Shown here piece after piece: positions 27,849 through 37,191 of a stretch of DNA of 64,000 nt (positions within the stretch are counted from its first letter, which is position 1; every line of letters begins with the position of its first letter). The DNA comes from Chryseobacterium sp. 3008163 (GTDB lineage: Bacteria > Bacteroidota > Bacteroidia > Flavobacteriales > Weeksellaceae). The stretch spans positions 1,860,001 to 1,924,000 of the forward strand of contig NZ_CP033070.1 of NCBI RefSeq assembly GCF_003669035.1, given 5' to 3'. The notes under the pieces are model-generated. The model did no database searches. It worked only from the letters and a program-made list of their open reading frames with translations, and was not told the origin of the DNA. A program made the translations under genes and the position numbers.

Positions 27849-29537
27849 ATGAAAACAAAGCTACTTTTTAAGGGTGCCATTGCAGCGGCGTTCTTAATCT
27901 TTAATCAAGTTGATGCACAAGAATATCAGCCAATTACTATTCAAAGCGGTTTTAATGCTGATGTTATTGCGAATGGTGTCGGTGCCTCTGCAACCTCAAC
28001 AAATAATGATGTAGATGGTGTAAGCTATGCTTTTATATCTACAGATTTTAAACTTACAGCGGCAGCCCCAGGATTAAGCTACGGTTTACCAGCTAATGGC
28101 ATTATCAATTCAGCTGTTGGATCCACTATAGGGCTCAATTACGTCATGGCTCCTTACAGTTCTAATAATTCTTTAAGGCTACAAAACACCAATGATTCAG
28201 GCACTCTGACTTTTACTAATCCTACACCCGCATTAAGCCTTTATATGCTTGCTACAGGTGGAAGTGGTGATACAGCAGTGGATGCTGTTGTCAATTTTTC
28301 AGATGGAACAAATCAGACTTTTACGTCTTTGGCTATTTCAGATTGGTATTATGGTTCCAATTACGCAATTAAAGGAATTGGCAGAGTTAATATCACCAAT
28401 GATAATCTGGAAGACGGATATGGTGATGACCCAAGATTATATCAAATTCCTCTATCCATTGACGCGGTTAATCAGTCTAAAAACATTGTAAGTGTCACGA
28501 TAACAAAAACAGGAACTGGTGGGATACCGAATATTTTTGCATTCTCTGCGGATGTGTATAATTCTTGTGCTGCACCAACCAACCTTACTTATACTTCAGC
28601 TATGCAGGGAGCAACGATTAATTGGACAGCTCCTGCAATGGCACCATCTTCCGGTTATGATTATTATTATAGCACAACCTCTACTCCGCCAACAGCAACA
28701 ACGGCTCCTTTAGGATCTGTAGCTGCAGGAACGACTTCTGTAACATTAAGCGGACTTCCGACAGGTCAGAGCTATTACTTTTGGGTTCGTTCAAACTGTG
28801 GATCAGTAAAAGGATTCTGGAAGATGATTGAGATTGCTACAGGTCAGGTTTCTACAACCTATACTTCAGCAGATATCAATACAACATATTCCGACTATCC
28901 TGGTCCTGATAACAGCTCTACATCAAGCTGTCCTGCAACATTAACAATCAATATACCGACAGGATATAAAATCGCATCAACAAAAGTATCTTATGACATG
29001 ACGGCACAGGCTAATGCATATATGTCGGAACAAAGAAGTTTATTGGTATGTACAACAAATAACACTGCTGAAACAAATGTATCTTCAGGAGTAGGCGGTG
29101 ACGAAGGTGTTTACTCTTATGAAAGATCAGGTTTATCAATAGCAAACGATCTTACCGGAAGTGTATCTTTCCAAATGCATGCATGGAGAATGTGGGGAGA
29201 TCAAAGCCTTGGCTGTGACGCTTCATTTAACAGAGTTGACAATAATACATGGAAGGTGACAGTTACTTTACAACCAATAGCCTTAGCTACCAACGAAACC
29301 GCTCCAAAGGCAAAAGAAAGACTAGCATATCCTAATCCTTTCCAGGATGTTTTAAATATTGAAAAATCAGAAAACATCAAACGTTTAACTGTTACAGATT
29401 TATCAGGTATTACTGTGAAAACTGTTGAAAATCCTACTTCTACTTTACGTCTTGAAGGTGTAAAATCAGGAGTTTACATTTTGAGCTACAATATGAAAGA
29501 TGGCAGTCTGAAAAGCACCAAAATTATTAAGAAGTAA
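27849..29537 (+). CDS. Secreted fibronectin type III protein with T9SS sorting domain
   Basis: 562 residues. Signal peptide ending FNQVDAQ. Residues 20-235 form a beta-rich N-terminal domain (ADVIANGVGASATSTNNDVDGVSYAF ... SLDAVNQ-type carbohydrate-binding look). At about 238-325 is a fibronectin type III domain (APTNLTYTSAMQGATINWTAP, GLPTGQSYYFWVRSNCGS). The region 350-470 has a disulfide-like Cys pattern. A C-terminal sorting domain (RLAYPNPFQDVLNIEKSEN ... SGVYILSY ... TKIIKK) is clear. Target unknown. Likely cell-surface or released. The segment 27648-27848 upstream is AT-rich and holds no gene I can support. Confidence 0.85.
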   Translation: MKTKLLFKGAIAAAFLIFNQVDAQEYQPITIQSGFNADVIANGVGASATSTNNDVDGVSYAFISTDFKLTAAAPGLSYGLPANGIINSAVGSTIGLNYVMAPYSSNNSLRLQNTNDSGTLTFTNPTPALSLYMLATGGSGDTAVDAVVNFSDGTNQTFTSLAISDWYYGSNYAIKGIGRVNITNDNLEDGYGDDPRLYQIPLSIDAVNQSKNIVSVTITKTGTGGIPNIFAFSADVYNSCAAPTNLTYTSAMQGATINWTAPAMAPSSGYDYYYSTTSTPPTATTAPLGSVAAGTTSVTLSGLPTGQSYYFWVRSNCGSVKGFWKMIEIATGQVSTTYTSADINTTYSDYPGPDNSSTSSCPATLTINIPTGYKIASTKVSYDMTAQANAYMSEQRSLLVCTTNNTAETNVSSGVGGDEGVYSYERSGLSIANDLTGSVSFQMHAWRMWGDQSLGCDASFNRVDNNTWKVTVTLQPIALATNETAPKAKERLAYPNPFQDVLNIEKSENIKRLTVTDLSGITVKTVENPTSTLRLEGVKSGVYILSYNMKDGSLKSTKIIKK

Positions 29538-29564
29538 AAAATCAATCTTCATAAAAACGAAAAA

Positions 29565-29594
29565 AAACCGGATAAAGCTATCCGGTTTCTTGTT
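29565..29594. terminator. Bidirectional terminator between convergent genes
   Basis: AAACCGGATA and TATCCGGTTT form a 10-bp stem around AAGC, between the fibronectin protein gene and the osmC-like gene. Confidence 0.8.
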
Positions 29595-29609
29595 TATAAA
29601 TTTTGCTTG

Positions 29610-30029
29610 CTAAACTTTCTCACCATTCACATAAACTTCATAACCAATTTCTACGTTGGGCTCTAAAGTTTTTGAAACCGAACAGTATTTTTCGAATGAC
29701 AATTCTGATGCCTTTAAAGCTTTTTTAGGATCAATTGTTCCTTCTAAAAAGAATTTAACCATAATTGATTTAAACGGTTTTGCATCTTCTACAGGAATTC
29801 TTTCTCCTTCCACTTCAGCTTTGAAACCTGTAATTTCCTGCCTTTGCTTTTTCAGAATTGAAACCACATCGATTCCGCTACATCCTGCAACTGCCATCAA
29901 TACGCTTTCCATTGGGGAAACCCCTTTTGCGCCGGGTTGTGATGTATTATCTAATAAAATTGAATTTCCTTGTAAGTTGGTGCATTCAAATAAAAAATCG
30001 TCGTTTATTCGGTTCAGTGTTATTCTCAT
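29610..30029 (-). CDS. OsmC/Ohr-family peroxide-resistance protein
   Basis: 139 residues, OsmC fold. The two redox Cys sites are in the expected places: VAGCSGIDVVSILKKQRQ in the middle helix and FEKYCSVSKTLEP near the C-terminus. SPMESVLMAVAGC is the typical approach to the first Cys. Members reduce organic hydroperoxides with dithiols, but many YhfA-like members are uncharacterised, and this one looks YhfA-like. It starts 8 nt downstream of the gene at 30038-30760 and is likely co-transcribed. Confidence 0.85.
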   Translation of the reverse strand: MRITLNRINDDFLFECTNLQGNSILLDNTSQPGAKGVSPMESVLMAVAGCSGIDVVSILKKQRQEITGFKAEVEGERIPVEDAKPFKSIMVKFFLEGTIDPKKALKASELSFEKYCSVSKTLEPNVEIGYEVYVNGEKV

Positions 30030-30037
30030 TTTTAAAT

Positions 30038-30760
30038 TTATTTTTTTGATTCAGTTATTCCAATCATAACTCCAAAATCACCATCCTTTTGAATCCAATT
30101 TCCTTCAAGGTAGTAAGTTCTTGAAACAAAACCATCCAAATACAAAGCTTTTTTGCAGCCTAATTGCTTAAATATAGAAGCAAAATTATAAAAATTAACT
30201 TCATTCTTCGACATAACAAAAACTACATTTCCATTTTTTAAAATCCCTACTCCATTCCTGATATTAAGATTTTTGGAATCTTTCTTAAAAATTGGATTTA
30301 TTTCATCATTAATTAACAACATCGGGCCAGATTGAGTTGCATACTTGATGTTTGAATCGTGCTTGAATTTTTTTGTTTCAATTAATTCAGCATCATTATT
30401 TTTTGTTAGATAAAAGATTCCATTGGGATTGAGGTAAAAGTTTCCTTCGCCAGATAATGTATCTATTTTGTTTAATATTTTAAAATCTTGTATGTAAAGA
30501 CCTTTTGGCAAATTATTTTTTTCGAACATTCCTCCATTCATTGCAAACTTCAAATTCTTATCTTCCCGTTCTACGTTCTTCTTGAGATTGTCGATACTTT
30601 TAAAAACTTTTCCGTCATTGTCTTTCCAATAGAACGAAATATCTTCATCTTTGGGATTTGTCTTAAAAATTACAAAATCATTTTCATTCTTTAACTTATC
30701 ATCACAAGGTAAAACAAGGTAAAAACATAGAATGATTATTGGGATTTTCACTTTAGACAT
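30038..30760 (-). CDS. Phosphodiester glycosidase family protein (DUF2233/NAGPA-like)
   Basis: 240 residues. N-terminal hydrophobic segment (IPIIILCFYLVLPC) suggests export, possibly as a lipoprotein, though the -1 residue is Pro. The body matches the NAGPA/DUF2233 fold: FAMNGGMFEKNNLPKGLYI, GNFYLNPNGIFYL, ATQSGPMLLINDEINP, IRNGVGIL and C-terminal CKKALYLDGFVSRTYY. These enzymes cut sugar phosphodiesters or process exopolysaccharide. The specific substrate is unknown. Followed 8 nt later by the OsmC gene. Confidence 0.85.
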   Translation of the reverse strand: MSKVKIPIIILCFYLVLPCDDKLKNENDFVIFKTNPKDEDISFYWKDNDGKVFKSIDNLKKNVEREDKNLKFAMNGGMFEKNNLPKGLYIQDFKILNKIDTLSGEGNFYLNPNGIFYLTKNNDAELIETKKFKHDSNIKYATQSGPMLLINDEINPIFKKDSKNLNIRNGVGILKNGNVVFVMSKNEVNFYNFASIFKQLGCKKALYLDGFVSRTYYLEGNWIQKDGDFGVMIGITESKK

Positions 30761-30775
30761 TTAAGTTTAAACAAT

Positions 30776-32097
30776 TTACAAAATCCCTCTCGCTTTTATC
30801 TCCAAATATTTATTAATTACCTCCACATTCAGATTTTCCGGAAGCGTGTAAACAGAGTAAATCCCGTACTTTCTTAGTTCCTGAATAATGAGTTTTTTTT
30901 CAAATTCAAATTTTTCAGCAATTACTTCATCATAAATTTCCTGCATACTTTCAGGATTTTTGTGAAGCAAAGTCTGTAATTCAGAATTTTTAAAGAAAAC
31001 CACGACCAGCAAATGATTTTTGGCGATTCCACGGAGGTATTTCATCTGACGGTTTAAAGCGTCTAATGTTTCAAAATTAGTAAACAATAAAACCAAACTT
31101 CTCTGGTTGACAGAATATTTTACATCCTGATACAATCTGTTGAAATCACTTTCAAAAAATCTGTTTTAATATTATATAATGCCTCAGATATTCTTCTCAA
31201 CTGGCCAGATTTATTATCGGCAGCCACTTTATTTTCTGTTTTTTTGGAGAAAGTCATCATTCCGGCTCGATCGCCTTTTTTAAGAATGATGTGCGATAAC
31301 GCCATACTCGCATTAATGGAATAATCAAGTAGACTTAAACCTTTGAAAGGCATTTTCATTGTTCTGCCTTTATCAATCAGCATAAAAATACGCTGTGATT
31401 TCTCATCCTGAAACTGATTCACCATCAGACGATTGGTTTTGGAAGTTGCTTTCCAATTGATGGTTCGCACATCGTCACCGGGAACGTATTCTTTAATTTG
31501 CTCAAATTCCATCGTATGACCGAGCTTTCTGATTCTTTTGATACCGCCAAGCAAAAATTCATTTTGCAAGGCCATGAGTTCATACTTTCTGAGATGAACA
31601 AATGACGGATACGCCGGCAACATCGCATCTCTCTGAAATGTAAATCTTTTAGACACAAAACCTAAAGGCGAAGAAGCAAAAATATTTAAAGCTCCAAAAC
31701 TGTATTCTCCTCTTTCTTTCGGTTCAAGAATGTATTGAAATAAAGTGTTTTTCCCTGACTCAATCTGTTTTTCAATTAAAAAATCTCTCTTCTGAAACTG
31801 AAATGGTATTTCATCAATAACTTTTGTACTGATTTTAAAGCTATAATTGTTTTTAATATCAATTTTCACCGGATTTTCATCACCGTTGGACAGTTTTTCA
31901 GATAAAATCCTCTGAGCTAAAACACCATCTTTTTCTCTGAACAGAAGCAGATAATCAACCATTGCCGCTAAAAAAACTAATAACAGAACAACATGACCAG
32001 CAATCATCAAAAAAGGAAAAAAAAACGCAAAAACATACAGGACTCCCACTCCGATGAGTGCGAAAAAAAAGCGGTTATTGATGTATAAGTTTTTCAT
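30776..32097 (-). pseudogene. DUF58 protein split by a one-base homopolymer frameshift
   Basis: Two frames together make a normal DUF58 protein of about 440 residues. The first frame (31120-32097, 325 residues) has two N-terminal membrane helices, then KYVPGDDVRTINWKATSKTN-type DUF58 signature (EYVPGDDVRTINWKATS) and ends abnormally after DFLKVISTDCIRM. The second frame (30776-31135) continues it with YQDVKYSVNQRSLVLLFTNFE, a VWA-like strand. The switch is at the six-base T run (31154-31159, minus strand): adding one T gives DFFESDFNRLYQDVKYS without a break. DUF58 proteins work with MoxR ATPases in envelope or metal-centre maturation. I think the break is a sequencing error. Confidence 0.85.
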
Positions 32098-32153
32098 TTT
32101 TTATTTCAGTTAAAAAGTTTTCAGACGATCAAAATCTAAATTCTTTTTGATTC

Positions 32154-33182
32154 TTATCTCGGAATTTCTATTCCTTCTAAAATTTGTCGGATAATTTCAT
32201 CAGCCGTCAATCCTTCCATTTCTCTTTCAGGCGACACAATCACTCTGTGTCTCAAAACTGCATAACTTGCTTCTTTAATATCTTCAGGAGTCACAAAATC
32301 TCTTCCTCTCAAAGCAGCAAATGCCTTTGAAGCCGTCAGTAATGCTAAACTCGCTCTCGGCGACGCACCTAAGTATAAAAACTGATTTTCTCTTGTATTG
32401 ATAATGATCTTCGCAATGTATTCTATCAGTTGAGATTCAACAATGATTTCTTTGACTAATTTCTGGTAATTGCCTAATTGTTTCGCACTAATCACAGGCT
32501 TTACAACATCTGTTTTGTCCTCTTGTCTGCTCTCGTGCTGGTTTTTGATGATTGCAATTTCTTGATCAAGATTCGGATACCCTACATTTATTTTAAATAA
32601 AAATCGATCAAGTTGTGCTTCTGGAAGTCTGTATGTTCCTTCATGCTCAATCGGGTTTTGGGTTGCAACAACTAAAAATGGAGCTTCCATTTCGTATTGC
32701 GTACCGTCCATCGTGATCTGTCTTTCTTCCATCACCTCAAACAAGGCAGATTGGGTTTTAGCAGGCGAACGGTTAATCTCATCAATCAAAACAAAGTGAG
32801 AAAATATTGGGCCTTTTTTAAATTCAAATTCAGAATTCTTCATGCTGAAAACTGACGTTCCCAAAATGTCTGAAGGCATCAAATCCGGCGTGAATTGTAT
32901 TCTGCTGAAATCTACATCAATCGTTTTCGCCAAAAGTTTTGCCGTAATGGTTTTTGCAACTCCCGGAACACCTTCAATCAGAACATGACCGTTTGATAAC
33001 AATGCCGCCAAAAGGTGCTCAATCATATCGTGCTGACCGACAATTACTTTACCTATTTCAGATTTTACTTTTTCTAAACTTTCACGCAGTTCCATCATAT
33101 CAATTCGTGAATGAAAATCATTTTCTTTCTCTAAAATGATCGGAATCGGTGGTGGTGTATTCTGGTTTTCTTGGTTTTCCAT
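32154..33182 (-). CDS. MoxR-family AAA+ ATPase
   Basis: 342 residues, soluble. Walker A GVPGVAKT near residue 74, Walker B VLIDEINR near 132, sensor region VVATQNPIEHEGTYRLPEAQLDRF, and C-terminal lid ASPRASLALLTASKAFA and the VLRHRVIVSPE strand. It acts as a chaperone-like remodelling ATPase. It directly precedes the DUF58 gene (56-nt gap) and follows the DUF4350 gene, the standard MoxR cluster of Bacteroidota. Confidence 0.95.
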   Translation of the reverse strand: MENQENQNTPPPIPIILEKENDFHSRIDMMELRESLEKVKSEIGKVIVGQHDMIEHLLAALLSNGHVLIEGVPGVAKTITAKLLAKTIDVDFSRIQFTPDLMPSDILGTSVFSMKNSEFEFKKGPIFSHFVLIDEINRSPAKTQSALFEVMEERQITMDGTQYEMEAPFLVVATQNPIEHEGTYRLPEAQLDRFLFKINVGYPNLDQEIAIIKNQHESRQEDKTDVVKPVISAKQLGNYQKLVKEIIVESQLIEYIAKIIINTRENQFLYLGASPRASLALLTASKAFAALRGRDFVTPEDIKEASYAVLRHRVIVSPEREMEGLTADEIIRQILEGIEIPR

Positions 33183-33210
33183 AACTATGTTTCTTGGTTT
33201 TTAATTAATA

Positions 33211-33255
33211 GAATTACATCCTATTTTATATTAAATCGTCCCTTTGGGGCTTTCC
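33211..33255 (+). repeat. Dispersed repeat, CATCCTA...CCCTTTGGG type, second copy
   Basis: GAATTACATCCTATTTTATA then TTAAATCGTCCCTTTGGGGC. It is similar to 16339-16392 and fills most of the gap between the MoxR and DUF4350 genes. The right end may overlap the last bases before the DUF4350 stop codon. Confidence 0.5.
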
Positions 33256-33256
33256 T

Positions 33257-34414
33257 TTATCTTAAAATATCATCTAAAATCTTATTCATTCTTGCCAGAT
33301 CTTCCTTCATCACGCTTGCGTAAGGATCTTGGGCTTTCTTTATTAAAACAACAGCTTCATTAATCAATTCATTATTTTTACCAGTTTTCAACTGAAGTTT
33401 TTTTGCAAATTCTTCGTCTAAGTTTTGGGTATCAATCAATAAATCCAATCTTACTCTGTTGAGAAAATACTGTGCTTTTTTCGCCATCATATTATGGAAA
33501 TCGCCTTCCTGAAGATAGAGATTTCCAATACTTTTCACAAAATCGACGGAGGTATTTTTTAATGGCTCTAAAATCGGAACGATGCGCTGCTTTCTCTTTG
33601 CATTAAAGAAAATAAACAAGATCAGCCCGCCCAACAAAAGCCACCAAGCATATTTCAATGCAGGATTCCCTAAAATAAATCTCATGAAAAATCGGGACTC
33701 TTTCGTATTTGCTTCAACAAACCACAATGTTTCTTTATCATCAAGATATGAAAAAACATCCTGAGCATATTTTGTATTTCCAGATTGTAAAAGATAGTAA
33801 TTGGTTAAAAAAAGTGGCTCGCAATGCGCATAAATAGTTCCTTTACCGAATTTTGTTTTAATGAAATTAACTTGGTCTGTATTTTCATCTTCAACCGTTT
33901 TTCCTAGAGGCTGAACTTCTGGCTTGATATAAGAAAAACCTCTCCCTGACGGAAATTTATCCAATTTTATAAAATCATTCTGGTACTTTTTATCCGTAAG
34001 CTTAAGAACATTTTTGTCTTCAAATGAAATCTGAGAATCATAAAAACCAATACTGTCTGAGATTTCTTTCGGCATTTTGCTCATAATCAGCATTGCATCA
34101 GACCCATTAGAAACTTCGTCAAGAATTTTCTTCCAGGATTGGATGTCGATATCGCTTTCAATCACAAGAATATTATGAGGTTTCTTTTTATTCTGATTGT
34201 AATAGTCGTAAGCGGTGACATCGATTTTTTTGAGATTATTTTTAAATAAATCTTTTACTTCCTGATTAAAAACGTATAATCCGAAAGGTGATTTTTCATT
34301 CACATCAAAATTCTTGCGCCAATCTACAACCTCTTTTTTGTTAACTTCAAACAATGCCAGAATCACCATGATAATGATGAAAATTAAAGCATATATTTTG
34401 AAAGTTTTATTCAT
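33257..34414 (-). CDS. DUF4350 membrane protein of the MoxR cluster
   Basis: 385 residues. One membrane helix at 7-23 (IYALIFIIIMVILALFEV) and one near 255-272 (YAWWLLLGGLILFIFFNAK). Between them is a periplasmic domain with a Rossmann-like DUF4350 pattern (NILVIESDIDIQSWKKIL, FGKGTIYAHCEPLFLTN). The C-terminal cytoplasmic part has a helical bundle. Role unknown. It is always near MoxR/DUF58 genes and lies 12 nt after the DUF4129 gene. Confidence 0.8.
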   Translation of the reverse strand: MNKTFKIYALIFIIIMVILALFEVNKKEVVDWRKNFDVNEKSPFGLYVFNQEVKDLFKNNLKKIDVTAYDYYNQNKKKPHNILVIESDIDIQSWKKILDEVSNGSDAMLIMSKMPKEISDSIGFYDSQISFEDKNVLKLTDKKYQNDFIKLDKFPSGRGFSYIKPEVQPLGKTVEDENTDQVNFIKTKFGKGTIYAHCEPLFLTNYYLLQSGNTKYAQDVFSYLDDKETLWFVEANTKESRFFMRFILGNPALKYAWWLLLGGLILFIFFNAKRKQRIVPILEPLKNTSVDFVKSIGNLYLQEGDFHNMMAKKAQYFLNRVRLDLLIDTQNLDEEFAKKLQLKTGKNNELINEAVVLIKKAQDPYASVMKEDLARMNKILDDILR

Positions 34415-34426
34415 ATTAAAGTTTAA

Positions 34427-35236
34427 TTAAGGTTTGAATGACTGATATTGTTCTTTAAATTTCGCATAGCTCTGTTCATCGATGTTGAACTCGCCGTACC
34501 AAACATAATCGAAAATATAAGAGAGGTTTGAAAATTCGTTTTTTAAATTCGGAGCTTTCAATTCTGCCAAGTAATCTTTGTTTGTTTTTTCAGGATTCCA
34601 AAGGATGAGCTTTTTGTCGCTCAGTTTTTTCAGGAGATATAAAAACTGATACCGCACTGCCGAACGGTAATCTTTCGAACGTTCAAAAGTGGCAATACTT
34701 TCAGGGAAATTGATTTCATGGATGTTTTCATGAAGTTCTTCCTCATTGATGATGACTTTCTTATTTCTCTTTCCAAAAATGAAATTCCCATTTCTACCGA
34801 TGATAAATTTAACGATAAAATACAGCAGAAAACCAACCAAAATAATCGCAAAAAGACGGATAATAACGGTTGTAATCTGCGCCGAACTTTCTAAACTTGT
34901 CTCTCCGAAAATACTCTGTATAATCTTCAGAATTTTCTTCATCAACTTTTCCCAGAAAGATTCTCGAGGTTTGGAAGTGGAATAATCAAACTCTTCACCT
35001 TTGTATCTCGACTTTATGTTTTCTTTAAAATTTTTAGAATAAACTATGTTTTCAGAAACAGGATTTTTAAGCAAAACAGAATCTGCGGGATACATATTTT
35101 TGTAATGCCCCGTACTCAGAGAGTCTTCGTAGGATTCTTCATAATAATCGTCGTAAACAACCGTGCTGTCTAGATCTTGGGCATTTGAGAACCCAAAAGA
35201 AAATAGAAACATTATGAAGAACAAGAATTTATTCAT
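34427..35236 (-). CDS. DUF4129 domain-containing membrane protein
   Basis: 269 residues. Signal peptide ending FSNAQ, an acidic Tyr/Asp-rich periplasmic stretch, one membrane helix at about 128-148 (RLFAIILVGFLLYFIVKFII), then a C-terminal cytoplasmic domain (DYRSAVRYQFLYLLKKLSDKKLILWNPEKTNKDYL) matching DUF4129. The start overlaps the preceding gene by 8 nt, which supports translational coupling. Role unknown, linked to the MoxR system. Confidence 0.8.
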   Translation of the reverse strand: MNKFLFFIMFLFSFGFSNAQDLDSTVVYDDYYEESYEDSLSTGHYKNMYPADSVLLKNPVSENIVYSKNFKENIKSRYKGEEFDYSTSKPRESFWEKLMKKILKIIQSIFGETSLESSAQITTVIIRLFAIILVGFLLYFIVKFIIGRNGNFIFGKRNKKVIINEEELHENIHEINFPESIATFERSKDYRSAVRYQFLYLLKKLSDKKLILWNPEKTNKDYLAELKAPNLKNEFSNLSYIFDYVWYGEFNIDEQSYAKFKEQYQSFKP

Positions 35237-36191
35237 TGCTGCCTATCGTGTCTATTTCTGCCAATTCTACCTGCTGATGAAGATCTCTTCTGCTATCGTA
35301 ATATATCAAGCCGGAATTCACATACATTAAATTGGAAAGGAAAAATGAAACCAACAATGAAAATCCGTACATCACAAAAAACAATATCCCCATTGTTCCT
35401 GAGAACGGATTTTGTTCGAAATTACCATCAGGTTCCGTTGTCATCATCGTTGCGAAAAAGATAATCATGGGAATCATCGTAAAAATGGTGGTAATTACAT
35501 ACATGATGATAAATAGAACCAGCGTGGCACCCCAATATTTCCAATACGGAGATTTTTCTCTTCCGTTAGCGTAAGAAAACTGGGCGCGGATGGAATAGCT
35601 TAAACTTTCAAAGAAACCTCTTTGGCTATTGAACACATCATACATTAGAAAATTCACAATGTTCATCACCGTTGGAAAAACAAATAACATAATTGGGATT
35701 CCAATTAAAACGAGAACTAGTGCATACGAAACTCCCAACACAATAAAAGCGGGTGGCGTCACGATAAAAATCATCCCAAGACAGAGAATTCCTATTTTCT
35801 TACTGTTGTTTTTAAAGTCAGTCAAGATATCATCCATGCTGATTTTTGTTTCTCCAGCGGCCAATCTTCTCAGATAAAAAACGGGATAGAGATAATTGAC
35901 GATCATTAAAACAACGAAAAGGATAAAAGTGAGTAACCCGACAGCAATGAACATCCCAAGATTGTCTTCAAAATAATTTTCAAGGTAAGAACTGTTTCCG
36001 TTCATATTCGACCCGAAAATCTGCATCAAAAGTTCTCTGTAACCGAAGATCACCACAACCACCATGAGAATAAGCAAAAGCCCATTCAGAAGAATATAGT
36101 TTTTAAAATAATTTTTACCGTATAATCTGAAAAATCCGAAACTATCGCTGATGAAAGTTCCGAAATCTCTATTTTTATAAAACTGCATCAT
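35229..36191 (-). CDS. Multi-pass membrane protein of the MoxR cluster
   Basis: 320 residues with about six membrane helices (for example LLNGLLLILMVVVVIFGY near 35-52, FIAVGLLTFILFVVLMIV, ALVLVLIGIPIMLFVFP, GATLVLFIIMYVITTIF, MGILFFVMYGFSLLVSFF). It resembles DUF4013/glycerophosphodiesterase-membrane-domain-like proteins, but I do not recognise a firm family. It overlaps the SpoIIM gene by 17 nt and the DUF4129 gene by 8 nt, so it is clearly part of the operon. Confidence 0.75.
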   Translation of the reverse strand: MMQFYKNRDFGTFISDSFGFFRLYGKNYFKNYILLNGLLLILMVVVVIFGYRELLMQIFGSNMNGNSSYLENYFEDNLGMFIAVGLLTFILFVVLMIVNYLYPVFYLRRLAAGETKISMDDILTDFKNNSKKIGILCLGMIFIVTPPAFIVLGVSYALVLVLIGIPIMLFVFPTVMNIVNFLMYDVFNSQRGFFESLSYSIRAQFSYANGREKSPYWKYWGATLVLFIIMYVITTIFTMIPMIIFFATMMTTEPDGNFEQNPFSGTMGILFFVMYGFSLLVSFFLSNLMYVNSGLIYYDSRRDLHQQVELAEIDTIGSNE

Positions 36192-37164
36192 GGGCTGTCA
36201 TTGCGTTATTTAGTTTTTTATTAACGATGAAAGGATACACAAAATAGTAGAATCCTATGATGGTCAAACATCCGAAGATGATGATTAAATTTAAAAATTC
36301 AGGCATTTTTAAAGCGTGTCTTGTAACATACCCTTCAATAATTCCAGCACAGATGGTGAACGGAATGGTGCTTAAAAATATTTTAAACGAATCTTTCAAT
36401 CCGATTTTCAAAGATTCAAATCTCGATAGCGTTTTTGGAAAAAGGATGGATGTTCCTAAAATCAATCCGCACATCGCTTCTACAACCATGGCAAAGATTT
36501 CAAAAACTCCGTGCAACCAGATTCCTCTTGCGCTGTCTTTTAAAGCTCCATAATCGTAGAAAAAATACTGAAACGAGCCCAACATCACAGAATTGGAAAG
36601 AAGAACATACAAAGAACCAATCCCTCCAAAAATTCCGTAAAGGTACATTTTGGCACCAACGCCAATGTTGTTTAAAGTAATCCCGATTGTGGTTCCCCAA
36701 GTAGAACCGCTTTGATAAACGCCCACGGCATTTCCTGCTTTGATATTTTCGATAGTAGTATTTACATAAGATTCACCCAAAATAATATTGGCAAAATCTT
36801 TATCATAAATCGCCGACAAAACGCCCATCGAAGTAAAGAGGATGAAAAATATAAATGCATACAGTAAATATCTCCTGTACTGAAACACCAAAAGCGGAAC
36901 TTCTGTCTTGAAAAAATACAACATTCTGTTTTCTTCAACTCTTTTGGTCTTATAAATTTTCTGAAAAATCTGAGATGAAAGGTGGTTAAGGTAAACCGTC
37001 GTATTACTTTTTGGGTAATACGTCTGGGCAAAAGAAAGGTCATTAATCAGATTAATATACAGTGAAGACAGGTCGTCAGGATTTTTTTTAATTTTCCCTT
37101 GAATAACCTGTTCGATTCCCAACCATTTTTCTTTATTTTGTTTAATAAAATAAACTTCTCTCAT
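36175..37164 (-). CDS. SpoIIM-family (stage II sporulation protein M-like) membrane protein
   Basis: About 329 residues from the chosen ATG at 37164 (MREVYFIKQNKEKW), the usual family start. A further upstream ATG at 37200 would overlap the divergent RDD gene. N-terminal cytoplasmic helices, then at least five membrane segments with the family's GIFGGIGSLYVLLSNSVMLG and ARGIWLHGVFEIFAMVVEA. In non-sporulating bacteria this family sits with RDD and MoxR genes and its role is unknown. First gene of the MoxR-DUF58 operon. Confidence 0.88.
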   Translation of the reverse strand: MREVYFIKQNKEKWLGIEQVIQGKIKKNPDDLSSLYINLINDLSFAQTYYPKSNTTVYLNHLSSQIFQKIYKTKRVEENRMLYFFKTEVPLLVFQYRRYLLYAFIFFILFTSMGVLSAIYDKDFANIILGESYVNTTIENIKAGNAVGVYQSGSTWGTTIGITLNNIGVGAKMYLYGIFGGIGSLYVLLSNSVMLGSFQYFFYDYGALKDSARGIWLHGVFEIFAMVVEAMCGLILGTSILFPKTLSRFESLKIGLKDSFKIFLSTIPFTICAGIIEGYVTRHALKMPEFLNLIIIFGCLTIIGFYYFVYPFIVNKKLNNAMTAHDAVL

Positions 37165-37191
37165 AATTGTAAGGCTAAAATAATAAAAAAT

